Below the pieces are notes generated by a model. That model was not told the DNA's origin and did not search any database. It saw only the letters and a list, made by a program, of their open reading frames with translations. From assembly GCF_036588685.1 (NCBI RefSeq), contig NC_086382.1:59166987-59230986 (forward strand): DNA of 64,000 bases, read 5' to 3'. Made by a program: the position numbers and the translations under genes. Each line of letters starts with the position of its first letter. Position 1 is the first letter of the stretch. This stretch comes from Mytilus trossulus (Eukaryota > Mollusca > Bivalvia > Mytilida > Mytilidae). Positions 36,801 to 48,320 of this stretch are shown piece after piece.

Positions 36801-39800
36801 AAAAAATAGTAATAACTTACACCATGGTGATCATGCCTCGTTTTATCCCACGATGTTTCATGTGCAGTCAAATAATAGCATTTGTGATTCCATAAATAAT
36901 ACCCAACATTCCCTCTGCAATCATTTTCAACTGAAATATAGAATGACACCCCTTATTTCTTAGATCTATACATTTACATAGATCTAAAAAGCTACACACA
37001 ATTTATGTGATTATACTAATATAATAATAATAATAAAAAAAAAAACACTTGATAATACATTCTAAAAATCAATGATATAATATTATTATTTTAGACAATT
37101 TTCATTATTAATGTTTGAACGCAAATATATCATAAAGAATCAAGAAAGGATTCAGTGAAATAAAAATAAAGAGATATGATATGATTACCAATGCGACATC
37201 TTTCCACCTAAGTTCAAACTCATGCCCGCATGTGATTGATATTGATGTTTTTAGAAGTCAAGCTCCAGGAAAAGCGGTCCTCAAATTTAGATTGGTAGTT
37301 GTAGTGGAAGTAATAATTTTTATATGTTTTCTTTTAAACAATTTTAAATGGGAAACATTTTTTTGTAAATTGTTCATTAAATACTTGTATAAGCAGATTT
37401 ATGAATTTTAACTTTTGATCGGTCATAATTAAAGTATAACCTCGGGTTTAATTTTTACATTGTAAGTGAAAACAATTCTTTAAATGTCGTGCATTTGGAT
37501 TGCTATATTATAAAAAAAGAAGATGTGGTATGATTGCCAATGAGACAACTATCCACAAAAGACCAAAATGACACAAACATTAACAATTATAGGTCACCGT
37601 ACGGCCTTCATATATTCATTTTGACCTAGAACGCTAAAGTCAAATACTGAAACCAATAGAAACGTTAAGAGTTATTTGATCTTGATTAATGTAAAAACAA
37701 TACCAAAATTCATCTAAGGAAACACAAGAAGATGTAAAATTGCCAATTGGACAACTATTAACCAGAGTTCAAGTAAAGAGGATGTAAACACATAGGCCGC
37801 CGTACAACTGTCAACAATGATAAAAACCAAAACAGTGTTGTCCGTTATGAAATGCACCGTCATACGATTTTTGAAACAATTCGAACGAGAAAACTTTGGC
37901 TTAAATTAAAGCATTATTACGGAAAAACAAATATGACAATATCAACGACAAAAACTGAACTAAAGGCTCATGAATTGGGACAGGCACAACAATGTTGAGG
38001 GGTTAAACATGTGTGTGAAATATCAATTTCTAACCTTGGACAGTGATGTTTTATTACAAATAAAAAAGAAAGAGGTAAAACAACTAGTAATTTCAATAGA
38101 ATTGTAATTTTTGCTAGGAGTTCGAACCTAATTTTCATAACAATTTTTTAATCTATCAGCGAGGATTTTTTTAAAGAAAATATATTATTATTCAGTTTAT
38201 TATGTAACTTCTTGAACATTGACTTCCTAGCTATTAAACATCAAGGGATAAACAGTTTACAAAATAATGCAAAATTTGGGTACTTTATATATTTTAAAAC
38301 GCATCTATCCCATCGCACTAGAGATAAAGAATACAACTTGAATTACATCTAGAAATTGACAATGATGGTCGGTTGAAAACAAAACTTTACGACAAAAGAG
38401 ATGATTTCAGCTTTCCAATTGTGAACTTTCCATTTCTAAGTAGCAACATTCCAGAAGAACCTGCATACGGGGTATATATTTCCCAATTGATACGACATTT
38501 CCGTGCTTGTATTTCTTATCATGATTTTCTTGATACAGGGTTGCTGCTCACAAGGAAACTATAAATCAAGAGTTCAAAATGGTGAATTTGAAATCATCCC
38601 TTCAAAAAGTTTACGGACGCCATCACGAATTGGTTGACCATTATAGAATAACCGTTTCACAGATGATAACATATATGTTCCTTACGTCGTAACTACAATC
38701 CCCTTCCCTTTCATGAATGTGACCTTCCGAATAAGACTATTTACCGGATTTGTAATCACATGAGCAACACGACGGGTGCCACATCTGAAGCAGGATCTGC
38801 TTACCTTTCCGGAGCACCTAAGATCACCCTAGTTTTTGGTGGTTTTCGTGTCGCTTATTCTTTAGTTTTTTTATTTTGTGTCGTCGTGTTCACTTGTTTG
38901 TCTGTTTGTCTGCTTGTCTTTTTTTCATTTTTAGCCATGGCGTTGTCAGTTTATTTTCGATTTATGATTTTGGCTGGACCTCTGGTATCTTTCGTGCCTC
39001 TTTTACTAGAAGTTGTATCCACCCAGTGCTAGTGATTGAAAAACAAACTTTGTAAATTTCGTGCCTCTTACACTTTTCTGGATTCACCTTCATTAATGAG
39101 AGGGGCGAAAATACCAGAGGGACTGTCAAACTCATAGAATTAAGATTAACTGAAGCACCATGGCTTAAAGGAAAAAGACAAACAGACAAAAGAAACAAAC
39201 AAGACTCAACATAGAAAGGCTAAGCAACACACCCAAACCTTAAAACATTTAAAAGCCAGGAATTATCATAAAAGCCATAAAGTGAATATCGGATCCGTCA
39301 AAGATAAACTTTGTCTGATTATTGATATTGTACGAATCTTAGTGTCTTCGTCATTTTCTTACTCAAAGCGGAATAACAAAATATTTTAAAGAACCTGGTT
39401 TTATATCACGAAACCTCTCACTTGACAGTAGCATCAAACTCCATAATATTTACAATTATGCGTGAACAAAACACAGAATAGGTGAAATAGTCAAAAACAA
39501 CCCATACGTACAGTGTGGCGGAGCAACAGTAGCATGTGTTGTTGTTTGTTGTGACGTCAGTGTCGTTTGTGTTGTACGTTTTGTTGTAGGAGATACAGTT
39601 GTTGTTGACTGAGTTGTACGTAATGTTGTAGGAGATACAGTTGTTGTTGACTGTATCGTAGAACTTGAAATGTTATATTTGTTGCACAGATCGGTAGAAC
39701 AGCAAAGGTGTCTTAAATTTCTCTTCTTCGAACCATGACAGTACTGGAATACAAAAAAAAATAATTATACTATAGTAATTTTTATCTAAATAATTACATG

Positions 39801-42800
39801 AGATGTATGCTTCATTAAAATACTTTATTTTGATTGGCTAACTGCATATCTCGCGTAATTCCTTAATCAATTGCATTTCACAATAAAATATATCATTCAT
39901 AATGACACGAGATCCCACAATAAAGTGCACAGGTGAATTTAATAAAAACTTGATAACAATCATGTTTTCATGATCCTAGCTAAAAATGTAATTATAAGTA
40001 TTGAATGCTTCTTTTTTTTTAAATTTCATAGAGTTGTAAAAGCGTTGACCGTGCGCACATTTTTAGAAGTTGAAGTGCATTTAGGACCCAAAGTCCTACA
40101 TATTTTACCTTAAAATGAGGTAAAAAGCCTTACTATTTCAAAAATGTTTAGTTTTGTAAACGCTGTATTTATAATTATGATCATCTTAATGATAATTCAT
40201 GTCTTAATAGAAGTGCTGACTACTTGGCTGGTGATACATTGGGGGTTTAAATTCCGACAACAATAGGTTCGATTTAATGGTTGTAAATAAACTCATCATT
40301 GATACCAGAATTTTGCAGTTGCGCCAAACAAGTTACAAATGCCAAATAATGAACGAAATTAAAGAGCATTGAGGACCAAACATTCCTAAAATACTGATGT
40401 TAAGTATGGAAAGCCAAGAACAAATTTTATGTGTAGCTGTCTTGTTTGACCTGAATATTCACGAAACACTAATTCGCTGCACGCTAATCAATTCTTTATT
40501 CAGACAGAGACGCCAAATATTGTTAACATATGAGGACAAATTAAATACAATTAATGACAGAATAGACAAAAAACGAATAAAAAAAGAACAATAGCTAAAG
40601 ATAATAAAAACTATAATGTACAAACATCTAACCAAATGATAGTATATAGGTTCTTGATAAATAAAGATAGATTATGCAATAATTGGCAGTGACATAATCA
40701 AAATTCCAAACAATCAATCCAAGTATGAAAAAGTAAATACCTGAATTCCACCACAGCCTAACTTGTAGGAAAATTGGAAATCGGCATTCACATTTTCTGC
40801 TTGTATACATGCCTGTGAAAATATATCAATGCAGAGTAATTCAATACTGTTGAGGTTTAATGTTTGATTTGTTATTCACATGTTCCATTCAAATCAAAGA
40901 TATAATCTGAACGGGGAAAACTGCAAAAAAACTGATTTTTAAGTACTTACATTAATAAAGGAAGACTCCCTTGTATTATTTTGCATAAAATTTAGCATCA
41001 TTGATTAAAAAAATTTGATTGATGAATGTTCCAGTCCGTTTGGATATTTCAGCATGTGGTCGCGTCAGCATATGGAAATTGATAGTAATCATTGCTTTTT
41101 TTGTAGTTTTTATTAAAAGAAAAGCTTATTATGGTGACATTCACATAATACAAAGCAATTACAATTTTATATTATATCTAATTTAAACACCCACAAAAAT
41201 AAACTAGAGTAAGTGAGTAATTAAGTAAGTTAGTGAGTACTTTTTATTGAAATAAAGACCAGACATTGAACTATCATTAAATACAATATTTACATAGGAA
41301 CATATACACATGCATGTTAAAATTGAATGGTTACGAAAGATAAATTCCCTTAAAATTACATGCACATCTTAAACGGGGTTTTTACACACATAAGAGCAAT
41401 TATATTGAAATTTGTGTTTCTTGTAAATAAGTTGTACAAACTAGAAATCTGATTTCTATTAAGCAATCAAAAATTAACAAAACATATTTAATTAAATATG
41501 CATTAACATCATGTTAAATTTTGAAACAAACAAAAATCCTATTTTTGGTGGAGGGAGTGACCATTTATTGGCAACAGCAAAATGCTTATATTTAAATAAA
41601 GCATGTTGTTGGAAACTGATGACAGTTTTGTGAATTATGCTGGATAAATCTTTTTGACTCGATAAGATATAAATGTGCAGTACAAAGTTGTACATCAGGT
41701 TGATGTATGTATAGGAACCTCAATAATCATTGACCTACATATCAGAGTAATTTATTACAAAAAGGTATATGATAAAAAGATCGCAAGAAATATTTTTTTA
41801 AACACTGAGGATAGTTATTAATTTTGTTTTTATATAGATAGCATCAAAGGGTCCTGCCTTGAATTTCTGAAAAAATGTAAAAATAAAATAAAAACCGTAT
41901 TCAAAACAGAAAGAAAAATGGTAAAATCAAAAGCTCAAACAAAAAAAACGAATTGAAACAACTGTCTTACACCTGATTGGATACATGCATTGTCTAAAGA
42001 AGAAAATGATGGTTCAAACCTTGTTTTATAAATATATAAACCTCTCACTTGTATGACATTCTCATAGAATTGAATTATATTGACAACAATGTCAGAGCAA
42101 AACAATCACTAATTATAGGTAAAAGATATCAAACATTTAGGCGAATCAGTCAACATTGAATGTCAACAAAGAAAAGAAAAAATGTCATATGGCGAATGAC
42201 CGGAATGAAAAAAAAAGCAATACAATAAAACTAAATGCAGTATTTCATTTACAAAAAAATCAAACAGACGTCGCACGATTGTACAAAATCTTGACCATGC
42301 CATGTGTAATACTACTTTTCAACAAATAAAGATATAAAGCATGAAATGAGGGTTATTATTTTTCTATTCAATCATCATGCAAACAGATTTTGAGCTCTTT
42401 AGCTTTTAGAAATAAATAAAATTCGCTGTCAGAAGAAACAATCTCTAAGAAAAGAAACTACTTAATTATCTCAGACGAATAAAAGTCTAAGATGATAAAA
42501 GGGACAATAGCTGTCAAATTCATGTTCATCGATTTTTATCAAATTCTCATATTTATCCAAACTATCAAGAGTCTAAAATAAATAATAAACACGACACGAG
42601 CATGAAAATACGTATCCTTTTTTTCCGTGTGTATTTTAGTCTAGACGCCATCTAATTAATTATCGAGTTGACCTCTAAAGACATACAATCTCCATATACG
42701 ACCATGAAAACATAAATATATATATAAATAGATTAAGCACACTTGTGCTTTTGGGTTATTCTAGGTCTATTCAATTTCATATTATAGTTGAGAATAAATG

Positions 42801-45800
42801 TTTATTATCGTTTTTACCTTCATAACTGTGACTTTTTTGTGGATCGACTCATTAAATCAAATGATTTATTTTTGATCCACTTTGAATGTTGACATTCTTT
42901 TCCTTTAAATAACTTTACACATACAATTCACGTGTTATCCAACACAAGCTAAGGGGTTAAATTGAAGTTTACATGAATACGCATTCAACGAGGTCAAATT
43001 ATTCACTTGCAATAAAGAATACAAGGACAATGAGCCAACCTAGGAATCAAAAGTGAGAAAAGTATTTTCCTACCTGACCTGGCTGGGAACATACTTGTGA
43101 TACATTACATAGAGACGGCTGGGCAACATCATCACAGGTGTAGCATTTTAAACCTAAGGTCAATTAAAAAAGCCTCACTCAAAGTCATAGTTTCGTATAT
43201 TTATTTAATAGATTTTCAGTAAAAACTGCTAACATCACAATGCAAAAATATTGCATTAATATGGTTTCGGTGTTCGTCTTTTATTATAATTAATACAAGG
43301 TTCCGTCGATAATAAGGCTTTACAAATTGTAGTTTTATGCTAATTTTCAACTTTTTTTTTATTTACTTCCATATTTTTTTCGCTGTACACATCTGATGTT
43401 GTGTCATTGAGAAGTACCCAATATTCTTCGTTAAGTCAGTTACCACTTTTAGGTGGGGTATGTGTTGCTTAGTCTTTACTTTACTATTTTATATCTTGTG
43501 TACTATCATTTGTCTGTCTGTCTGTCTTTTCTTTATTTAGCCATGGTTTTATCCGTTTGTTTCCGATCTATGAGTTTGACTATTCTGGTATCTTTTGCCC
43601 CTCTTTATAATACTAGGGAAACGAATAATTAGTTATCAAGGTACCAGGATTATAATTTAGTACGCCATTCTTGGGGACTTCTCAAACTGCATCCATGCTT
43701 AAATCTACATCCTTAAAAGTCAAATAACAGATGTGTTGTTCTAAATATTGAGAACAACTTGACATTAGTCCATGATTACTTTTCTTTCCTGAAGAAATGG
43801 ATGCTACTAATATATTGCATATGCTCATTTTTGAAAGATGACTTTTTATGAACGTCGCATGGCGACGTTTCCGTGGATGTTACTTTTACAGTAAATACTT
43901 TATCTGTTGAGATATACTTTGACTGTTTTGTTCATATTTAAACATATTTACTTATGCTGAAATACGTGTATAATGTCAAATCTTACAAAAAAAAATTGTT
44001 TAGTTTCAAATAAAATAATTTGTTCAATAGGTGCTATTTGAGTAATCGTTGCAATTTGGGAACTGTGATGTCATTTATATATTTACATTTCTATGTATTT
44101 ACCTGTTACACTACCAGATAAGGAACACAACAACAATATTGAGACTGAAAAGAGAAAAAAACCCAAATGTTTAGTTTGGTTACTGTAGAATATATGCAAG
44201 TAACGTGTATCCGATATGCTAAGTAATCTGCCGACTAAAGTATTCAAATTTCTAATCAAGATTTGATTAAACTTTAATCTCTTACTTTACCAAGGTTAAA
44301 TCTGCCCACTGACAAAGTGCAGTGCATCAGTGCAAGTTCTCCGTACTAATTTCAAGTTTACGAATTTCAGAACTGTCCTTAAACTGTAATTAGGTTAAAA
44401 CTCAAGCAAAATGGACAGGCACTTTTAGCTGTTCTGTTTACTAGTAAATCGTTTTGCTATTTGCTTCGTCATAATAGATTTATAAACATAGTCTATGTAT
44501 TTTTACAAATGTCTGGTCTTGAGTACACCTGCTGATCTTTATTCCAGACAAAATGATGTAGCACAATAAAATGTATTTGTATATTCAAAAATGGCGTTTG
44601 CACTTGGTATGACGTCTTGTTTTTAGGTAACATCCTTTTCCAATTTGATACTGTAAAATTGGGGAAATGTATACTTTATACCGGAAATTTCAGACAGAAC
44701 ACAAAAAATAACATTTCCTAATGAACGATCCAGTTTAGAAACAAGATGTTAAGCTCCAAACTGAGACATCAAAGGACAGGTTAATCTTTTTTTCGAAAAG
44801 ACAATTAAATATCACTAGATAAGATACTAGAGGCTCTAAAGAGCCTGTGTCGCTCACTTTGGTCTATGTGAATATTAAACAAAGAACACAGATGGATTCA
44901 TGACAAAATTGTGTTTTAATGATGGTGCTATGTTTGTTGATCTTTCTTTACAAAACATTCTTGCTGCTTACAATTATCTCTATCTATAATGAACTTGGCC
45001 CAGTAATTTCAGTGGAAAATGTTAGTGAAAATCTACAAATTTTGTGAAAATTTGTAAAAATTGAAAATGAAGGGCAAAAACTCATTAGGGGGTCAATTGA
45101 CCATTTTGGTCATGCTGACTTATTCTTAGGTCTTACTTTGCTGTACATTATTACTGTTTACAGTTTAACTCGATCTATAATAATATTCAAGATAATAACA
45201 AAAAACTGCAAAATTTCCTTAAAATTATCAGGGGCAGCAACCAACAACCAGTTATCTGATTCATCTGAAAATTCCAGGTCATATAGATTTTGACCTGATC
45301 AACAATTTCAATTCCTGTCAGATTTGCTCTAAATGCTTTGATTATTGAGTTATAAGCCAAAAACTGCATTTTACCCCTATGTTCTATGTTCAGCTGTGGT
45401 GGCCCTCTTTGTTGGTTGGCCAGGTCACGCCACACATTTTTTAAACAAAAAACCCCAATGATAGTTGTGGCTAAGTTTGGTTTAATTTGGGCCAGTTGTT
45501 TCAGAGGAGAAGATTTTTGTTAAAGATAACTAAGATTTACGAAAAAAAATGGTTAAAAATTGACTAAAAAGGGCATTAACTCCTAAAGAGGTCAACTGAC
45601 TATTTTGGTCATGTTGACTTATTTGTAAATCCTACTTTACTGAACATAATTGCTGTTTACAGTTTATCTCTATCTATAATAATATTCAAGATCATAACCA
45701 AAAACAGCCAAATGTCCCTATAATTACCAATAATTGATTGTGGCCAAGTTTGGTTTAATTTGGCCCAATAGTTTCAGAGGAGAAGATTTTTGTAAAAGTT

Positions 45801-46194
45801 AACGACGACGGACGACAGACGACGGACGACGGACGCAAAGTGATGGGAAAAGCTCACTTGGCACTTCGGGTCAGGTGAGCTAAAAAGGGCGAGGTAGATA
45901 TATTTAGACATGGATTGCTTTAATAAACAATTCACACCTTTTAATAAAAATGTCTCGATCATTACATCAACAAAATGTTGTGAAAAATAAGTTTAGTAGA
46001 AGAAAAAAAAAAACCCATCTTTATCCGTTTTACAGTCGACAAAAAAACTGTATGCAGCAAAAAGTATGCAACATGGTATCTATGGCGAGTTTATTGAATA
46101 TAACTCCTAGCTTTAACCGCGGTTCGTATTTCTCAAAGACTTTTTAAAATATCAGCATTGAAACACAATTCTTACCTATTAGACAACGTTCCAT
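27888..46194 (-). CDS. LUC2: secreted Ly6/uPAR domain - Thr-rich linker - C-type lectin protein
   Basis: Exons in transcript order: 46194-46176, 44144-44103, 43153-43074, 40812-40741, 39743-39512, 36930-36821, 35126-35033 and 28105-27888. They total 867 nt (288 aa), all GT-AG and in frame. The signal peptide is MERCLIVSILLLCSLSGSV. The Ly6/uPAR domain spans 21-92: CYTC at 24-27, C36, C42, C49, C67, C73, CC 85-86 and CN 91-92, with sequon NVS at 37-39. The Thr-rich stalk (93-148) contains a 14-residue tandem duplication (QSTTTVSPTT unit). The CTLD spans 149-288: C153/C166, C188/C283, C262/C275 and VWLGG at 221-225. EPN is present (256-258), but only four residues before C262; WND is replaced by KWRSRPC. 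Twelve histidines occur in the last 71 residues, many alternating (HGHIH, HHWHSH). The last intron (6.9 kb) holds retrotransposon YR-A in the opposite direction. Function is inferred as extracellular recognition or metal binding. Confidence 0.88.
29971..31305 (+). pseudogene. YR-A gag-like region, three internal stops
   Basis: One frame from ATG 29971 to the TGA at 31303, broken by TAA at 30082, TGA at 30313 and TAA at 30913. The N-terminus is basic (MSTRKSKRQPKKKM). It is followed by a SAP-like segment (STWSKTKLIK, stop, LKELGIEVPVDLSK). Near the end is a CCCH-type finger (ICNNFNSIRGCTTRTC, then SFAH) joined to a CCHC knuckle (CTKCRSPGHSQVLC), which suits nucleic-acid binding by a gag protein. 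It cannot make a full product without readthrough. Confidence 0.75.
31321..32904 (+). pseudogene. YR-A reverse transcriptase and RNase H, one frameshift
   Basis: The main frame covers 444 codons to 32655. It has RT blocks SLILDLSAPNNG, KFDIQNAFKICPV, LSFGCRSSPKIF and the catalytic LLDDFL (a YxDD variant), followed by RNase H beginning LYTDASSTIGYGGY. At about 32640 the frame shifts by one. The RNase H tail continues as EATVAIVKKGRSKC, AKHIEGRKNNISDALSRLQM and ends at 32902. A few codons around the expected aspartate before EATVAI appear to be missing. It lies in the same frame as the gag region and just after it. Confidence 0.85.
32893..33892 (+). pseudogene. YR-A tyrosine recombinase, frameshift and stop
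   Basis: The N-terminal part (VKQLWTHAVANTTRSLYDIG) is in one frame to about 33060. The rest is in another, with an internal TAA at 33278. The catalytic half is well preserved: FLRCGEF (first Arg), GHSFRSGAVTSAG (HxxR), LGRWKSDSYCIYN (Trp and Tyr region), ending IKYAQQSLTES. In life this enzyme would insert the cDNA circle by site-specific recombination. Confidence 0.85.
34050..34280. repeat. Inverted-repeat cluster after YR-A
   Basis: CCGTCAGTTC (34177-34186) and GAACTGACGG (34268-34277) form a perfect 10-bp inverted repeat. Between them are three imperfect, self-complementary units (CAGCCATGCTGCGCTG, GGAGCCATGCTGTGCTCC, AACCATGCTGTGTTCC). Just upstream, CTTGGGGG near 34060 pairs with CCCCCAAG near 34150. 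This may be the 3' terminal structure of YR-A or a separate small element. Confidence 0.55.
35360..35440 (+). repeat. R3 remnant
   Basis: Contains GACTTGCATAGAGAGTTGTC and CACATCTTCTTAT, the 3' part of R3. It lies between LUC2 exons 6 and 7. Confidence 0.5.
37165..37850 (-). repeat. Three reversed R3-type tails
   Basis: Segments near 37168, 37519 and 37728 each read like AAGAWGTGGTATGATTGCCA ATGAGACAAC, the reverse complement of the R3 3' end. The last two continue into related CCGTACGGCC / CCGTACAACT stretches. They lie in the LUC2 intron between exons 5 and 6. Confidence 0.55.
38341..39020 (+). pseudogene. RT-element C-terminal fragment with R2 3' tail
   Basis: The frame carries LEIDNDGRLKTKLYDKRDDF, then SFPIVNFPFLSSNIPEEPAY and GVYISQLIRHFRACISYHDF. 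After a stop it continues VYGRHHELVDHYRITVSQM, then the R2 tail (TTTTTGGTGGTTTTCGTGTC, AGCCATGGCGTTGTCAGTTT). It is the longest of three copies in the window and links the protein part to the R2 repeat. Probably a 5'-truncated retroelement; I am not sure whether it is a LINE or a Penelope-like element. It lies in the LUC2 intron between exons 5 and 6. Confidence 0.7.
39100..39245 (-). repeat. R2 repeat (minus)
   Basis: Begins GGGGCGAAAATACCAGAGGG and continues ACTGAAGCACCATGGCTTAA. It lies head to head with the R2 tail at 38755-39020, and only 270 bp from LUC2 exon 5. Confidence 0.65.
39571..39654 (-). repeat. 42-bp tandem duplication inside the LUC2 Thr-rich exon
   Basis: Two adjacent copies (39571-39612 and 39613-39654) differ at only a few positions. 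Each encodes one QSTTTVSPTT-(L/K)RTT unit. The duplication keeps frame and lengthens the stalk. Confidence 0.9.
40286..40390 (-). repeat. R1 repeat fragment (minus)
   Basis: Starts CATCATTGATACCAGAATTT and contains AGAGCATTGAGGACCAAACA. The hairpin core is degraded. It lies in the LUC2 intron between exons 4 and 5. Confidence 0.6.
41880..42120 (+). repeat. R5 dispersed repeat
   Basis: Aligned with 10540-10800 through AAAATGGTAAAATCAAAAGC, GGTTCAAACCTTGTTTTATA and AAACCTCTCACTTGTATGAC. It lies in the LUC2 intron between exons 3 and 4. Confidence 0.6.
43430..43610 (+). repeat. R2 repeat (plus) with adjacent R1 fragment
   Basis: CACTTTTAGGTGGGGTATGT through AGCCATGGTTTTATCCG to GTATCTTTTGCCCCTCTTTA is an R2 tail. 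A short R1 fragment in minus orientation (AAGGTACCAGGATTATAATT) follows at about 43637-43672. It lies in the LUC2 intron between exons 2 and 3. Confidence 0.65.
44822..45886. repeat. Mollusc 1-kb dispersed repeat with AGCTCAC-type ends
   Basis: Begins AGATACTAGAGGCTCTAAAG and GCCTGTGTCGCTCAC. It contains duplicated inner blocks (TACTGTTTACAGTTTAACTC and TGCTGTTTACAGTTTATCTC) and a GACGACGGACGAC run, and ends AGCTCACTTGGCACTTCGGG then TCAGGTGAGCT. I know this ending from many bivalve sequences. The terminal part can fold as a hairpin (AGCTCAC...GTGAGCT). It is non-coding and lies in the first intron of LUC2. Confidence 0.75.
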
Positions 46195-46562
46195 TGTGTA
46201 CATACACATACACTTATGTCATACCAATAATCTTGTGTAGGCATTGCCCTTGGCACACTTAGATATCAACATGACATTTTCAATTTGATAAAGATCAATC
46301 TTTGAGTGTCTTTCGATAGTCCTGACCAATGACGTGTGGAGTCATATTTTATGTTTTTGCACTCTAAATATGTTTTGATACAGGAATAATAAAAAATACT
46401 GAGACCATAACCAATTTCACCTACAAATAAACGATACTGTTATTGTTGATAATTATCTAAATATATGTTAATAATAAATTTCGCGCGTCCGAATCATTTT
46501 CATGGACTTCCCACCAAATATTTTTTCTTTGCTTAAATTCATAGTATCACAGTACAATTTGA

Positions 46563-47680
46563 ATTATTAAATGCATCAATATTATGCAATATCCAATTGG
46601 TACATGAAAGGCATACGGTTCATCAATGATATTGTAGATGATAAAGGCGATTTTTTGTCTCATGAATCTATTAATAAAAAAATATAACCTGAATGTTACT
46701 TTTGTAGACATTCTATCTATTAAACGTGCTGTACCACGTGACTGGAAAGATTTGTTATTACAACAACACATGTCACCTAACAGCAACTCATTTGGATTCG
46801 TTTTTGAGCATGGGAATAAAAAAATGCCTATCAGTAAATTATTCGCTAAAGATGTATATTCTCTTTTTATCGATCGGGAAAGTGTTTCTCCCATTTCACA
46901 AAAAAGATGGGAAGAAAGTTTTAATATAGAAATTAGTGACGAAAAGTGGAAAAATATTTATTCACTAGCTTTTAATTGTACCATAGAAAGCAAACTACAA
47001 GCTTTCCAATATAAAATGTTACACAGAATAGTCTCACATAATTATCTTCTTGAAAAAATTAAACTTTCCTTTACTAATGAATGTGCCAGTTGTAAAGAAA
47101 TAGAAACCATAGAGAATAAATTTTTTGAATGTACAGAAATAAAACAGTTTTGGAGAGAATTTTCTAATTGGTGGTATTTAGTTTTTGGAGTAAAAATATT
47201 TTTGAATAAAGACAGTGTAATTTTTGGTGTAATGAATTCTGATAACTTAGTTTTAAATTATTGTATTCTACAAGCAAAGTATTACATTAACTGTGCTAAG
47301 AACACACAATTAGACAGACTGTTAATATCTGTGCAAGCGTTTCTTAAATTTTTGAAAAGAACTAGGGCTAGAGATATTAGAATATTTATATCTTTCTAAA
47401 GACAAACACGAGTCATTTGTCGACAGATGGGGGGATTTATGGAAGTTATTTAACTAAATTTATTTTTGATTTGATCATATATGTTTGAATGTATTCCAAA
47501 GTATCCTTAAGAGGTATGATATACTGAGTATTCACATCATTTACTTGTACATTTTTACTATGTCTTATTCGTAAAATAGCAAAAGTATAGCAATGCCATA
47601 AAAATATCATGTTATTTATTTATGTATGTTTGCACTGTAGTTTGAACACCAAAAAGATCAATAAAAAATTTAAAAAAAAA
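46563..47680 (+). mobile_element. 5'-truncated, frameshifted LINE fragment
   Basis: The protein part runs from about 46570 to the stop at 47397-47399. An upstream piece (SNWYMKGIRFINDIVDDKG) is one frame off from the main piece (KKYNLNVTFVDILSIKRAVP onward), the shift falling in an A-run near 46680. The main piece has FQYKMLHRIVSHNYLLEK, CASCKEIETIENKFFEC and FWREFSNWW. These match the zinc-finger-like C-terminus found after RT in many LINEs (zf-RVT type). An A-rich end at about 47664-47678 fits a LINE tail. It lies about 370 bp upstream of the LUC2 start, pointing away from it. Confidence 0.75.
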
Positions 47681-47884
47681 GATATTGTTCCTAAAATACA
47701 ATTGCACATGAAAAAAATCAAATACGTCGGAAATGTTCGTTTCTTTTAAATATACCATTCAGCTTCATATTTGAATTGGAATTTACAATGCATTGAATTG
47801 TTTATCCTCAATACAACAGTTCGCAGGGAAACATGTCACTACCAGGACACATTTAGCTGACCCCGACCTAAGCAAACTTTATGC

Positions 47885-48068
47885 ATAGGCATAGATTACA
47901 TAAGTCGTATTTGGCACACATTTTTGGAATTTTGTATCCCCAATGCTTTTCAACTTTGTACTTGTTTGGCTTTATAAATATTTTGATATGAGCGTCACTG
48001 TTGAGTTTTAGGTAGACGAAACGCGCGTCTGGCGTACTAAATTATAATCCTGGTACCTTTTATAACTA
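47885..48068 (+). repeat. R1 dispersed repeat
   Basis: R1 copy with the core AGACGAAACGCGCGTCTGGC and the tail ATAATCCTGGTACCTTTTAT. It lies on the left side of YR-B. Confidence 0.75.
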
Positions 48069-48320
48069 TTTACTTTTACGATTAATGTCACGTGCTGAGA
48101 ATCAGCTAATACCAGTGTTCTAGTGTTTGGTTTGATCAAGTCAATAATTCCTAATTTCCGTGGAACGTAGTGTAACGGGAATTAATTGCTTTCTCACGTA
48201 GTAGTTCGAAGGCGTATACATTTTTTGGGCGGGAAAAATTATTGTGTTAAATGATAGGATATATATGGTCATTTCTAGCCCTGCTTTACTTGAGTGAACA
48301 TCAAATTTTTTCTGAGTGCC

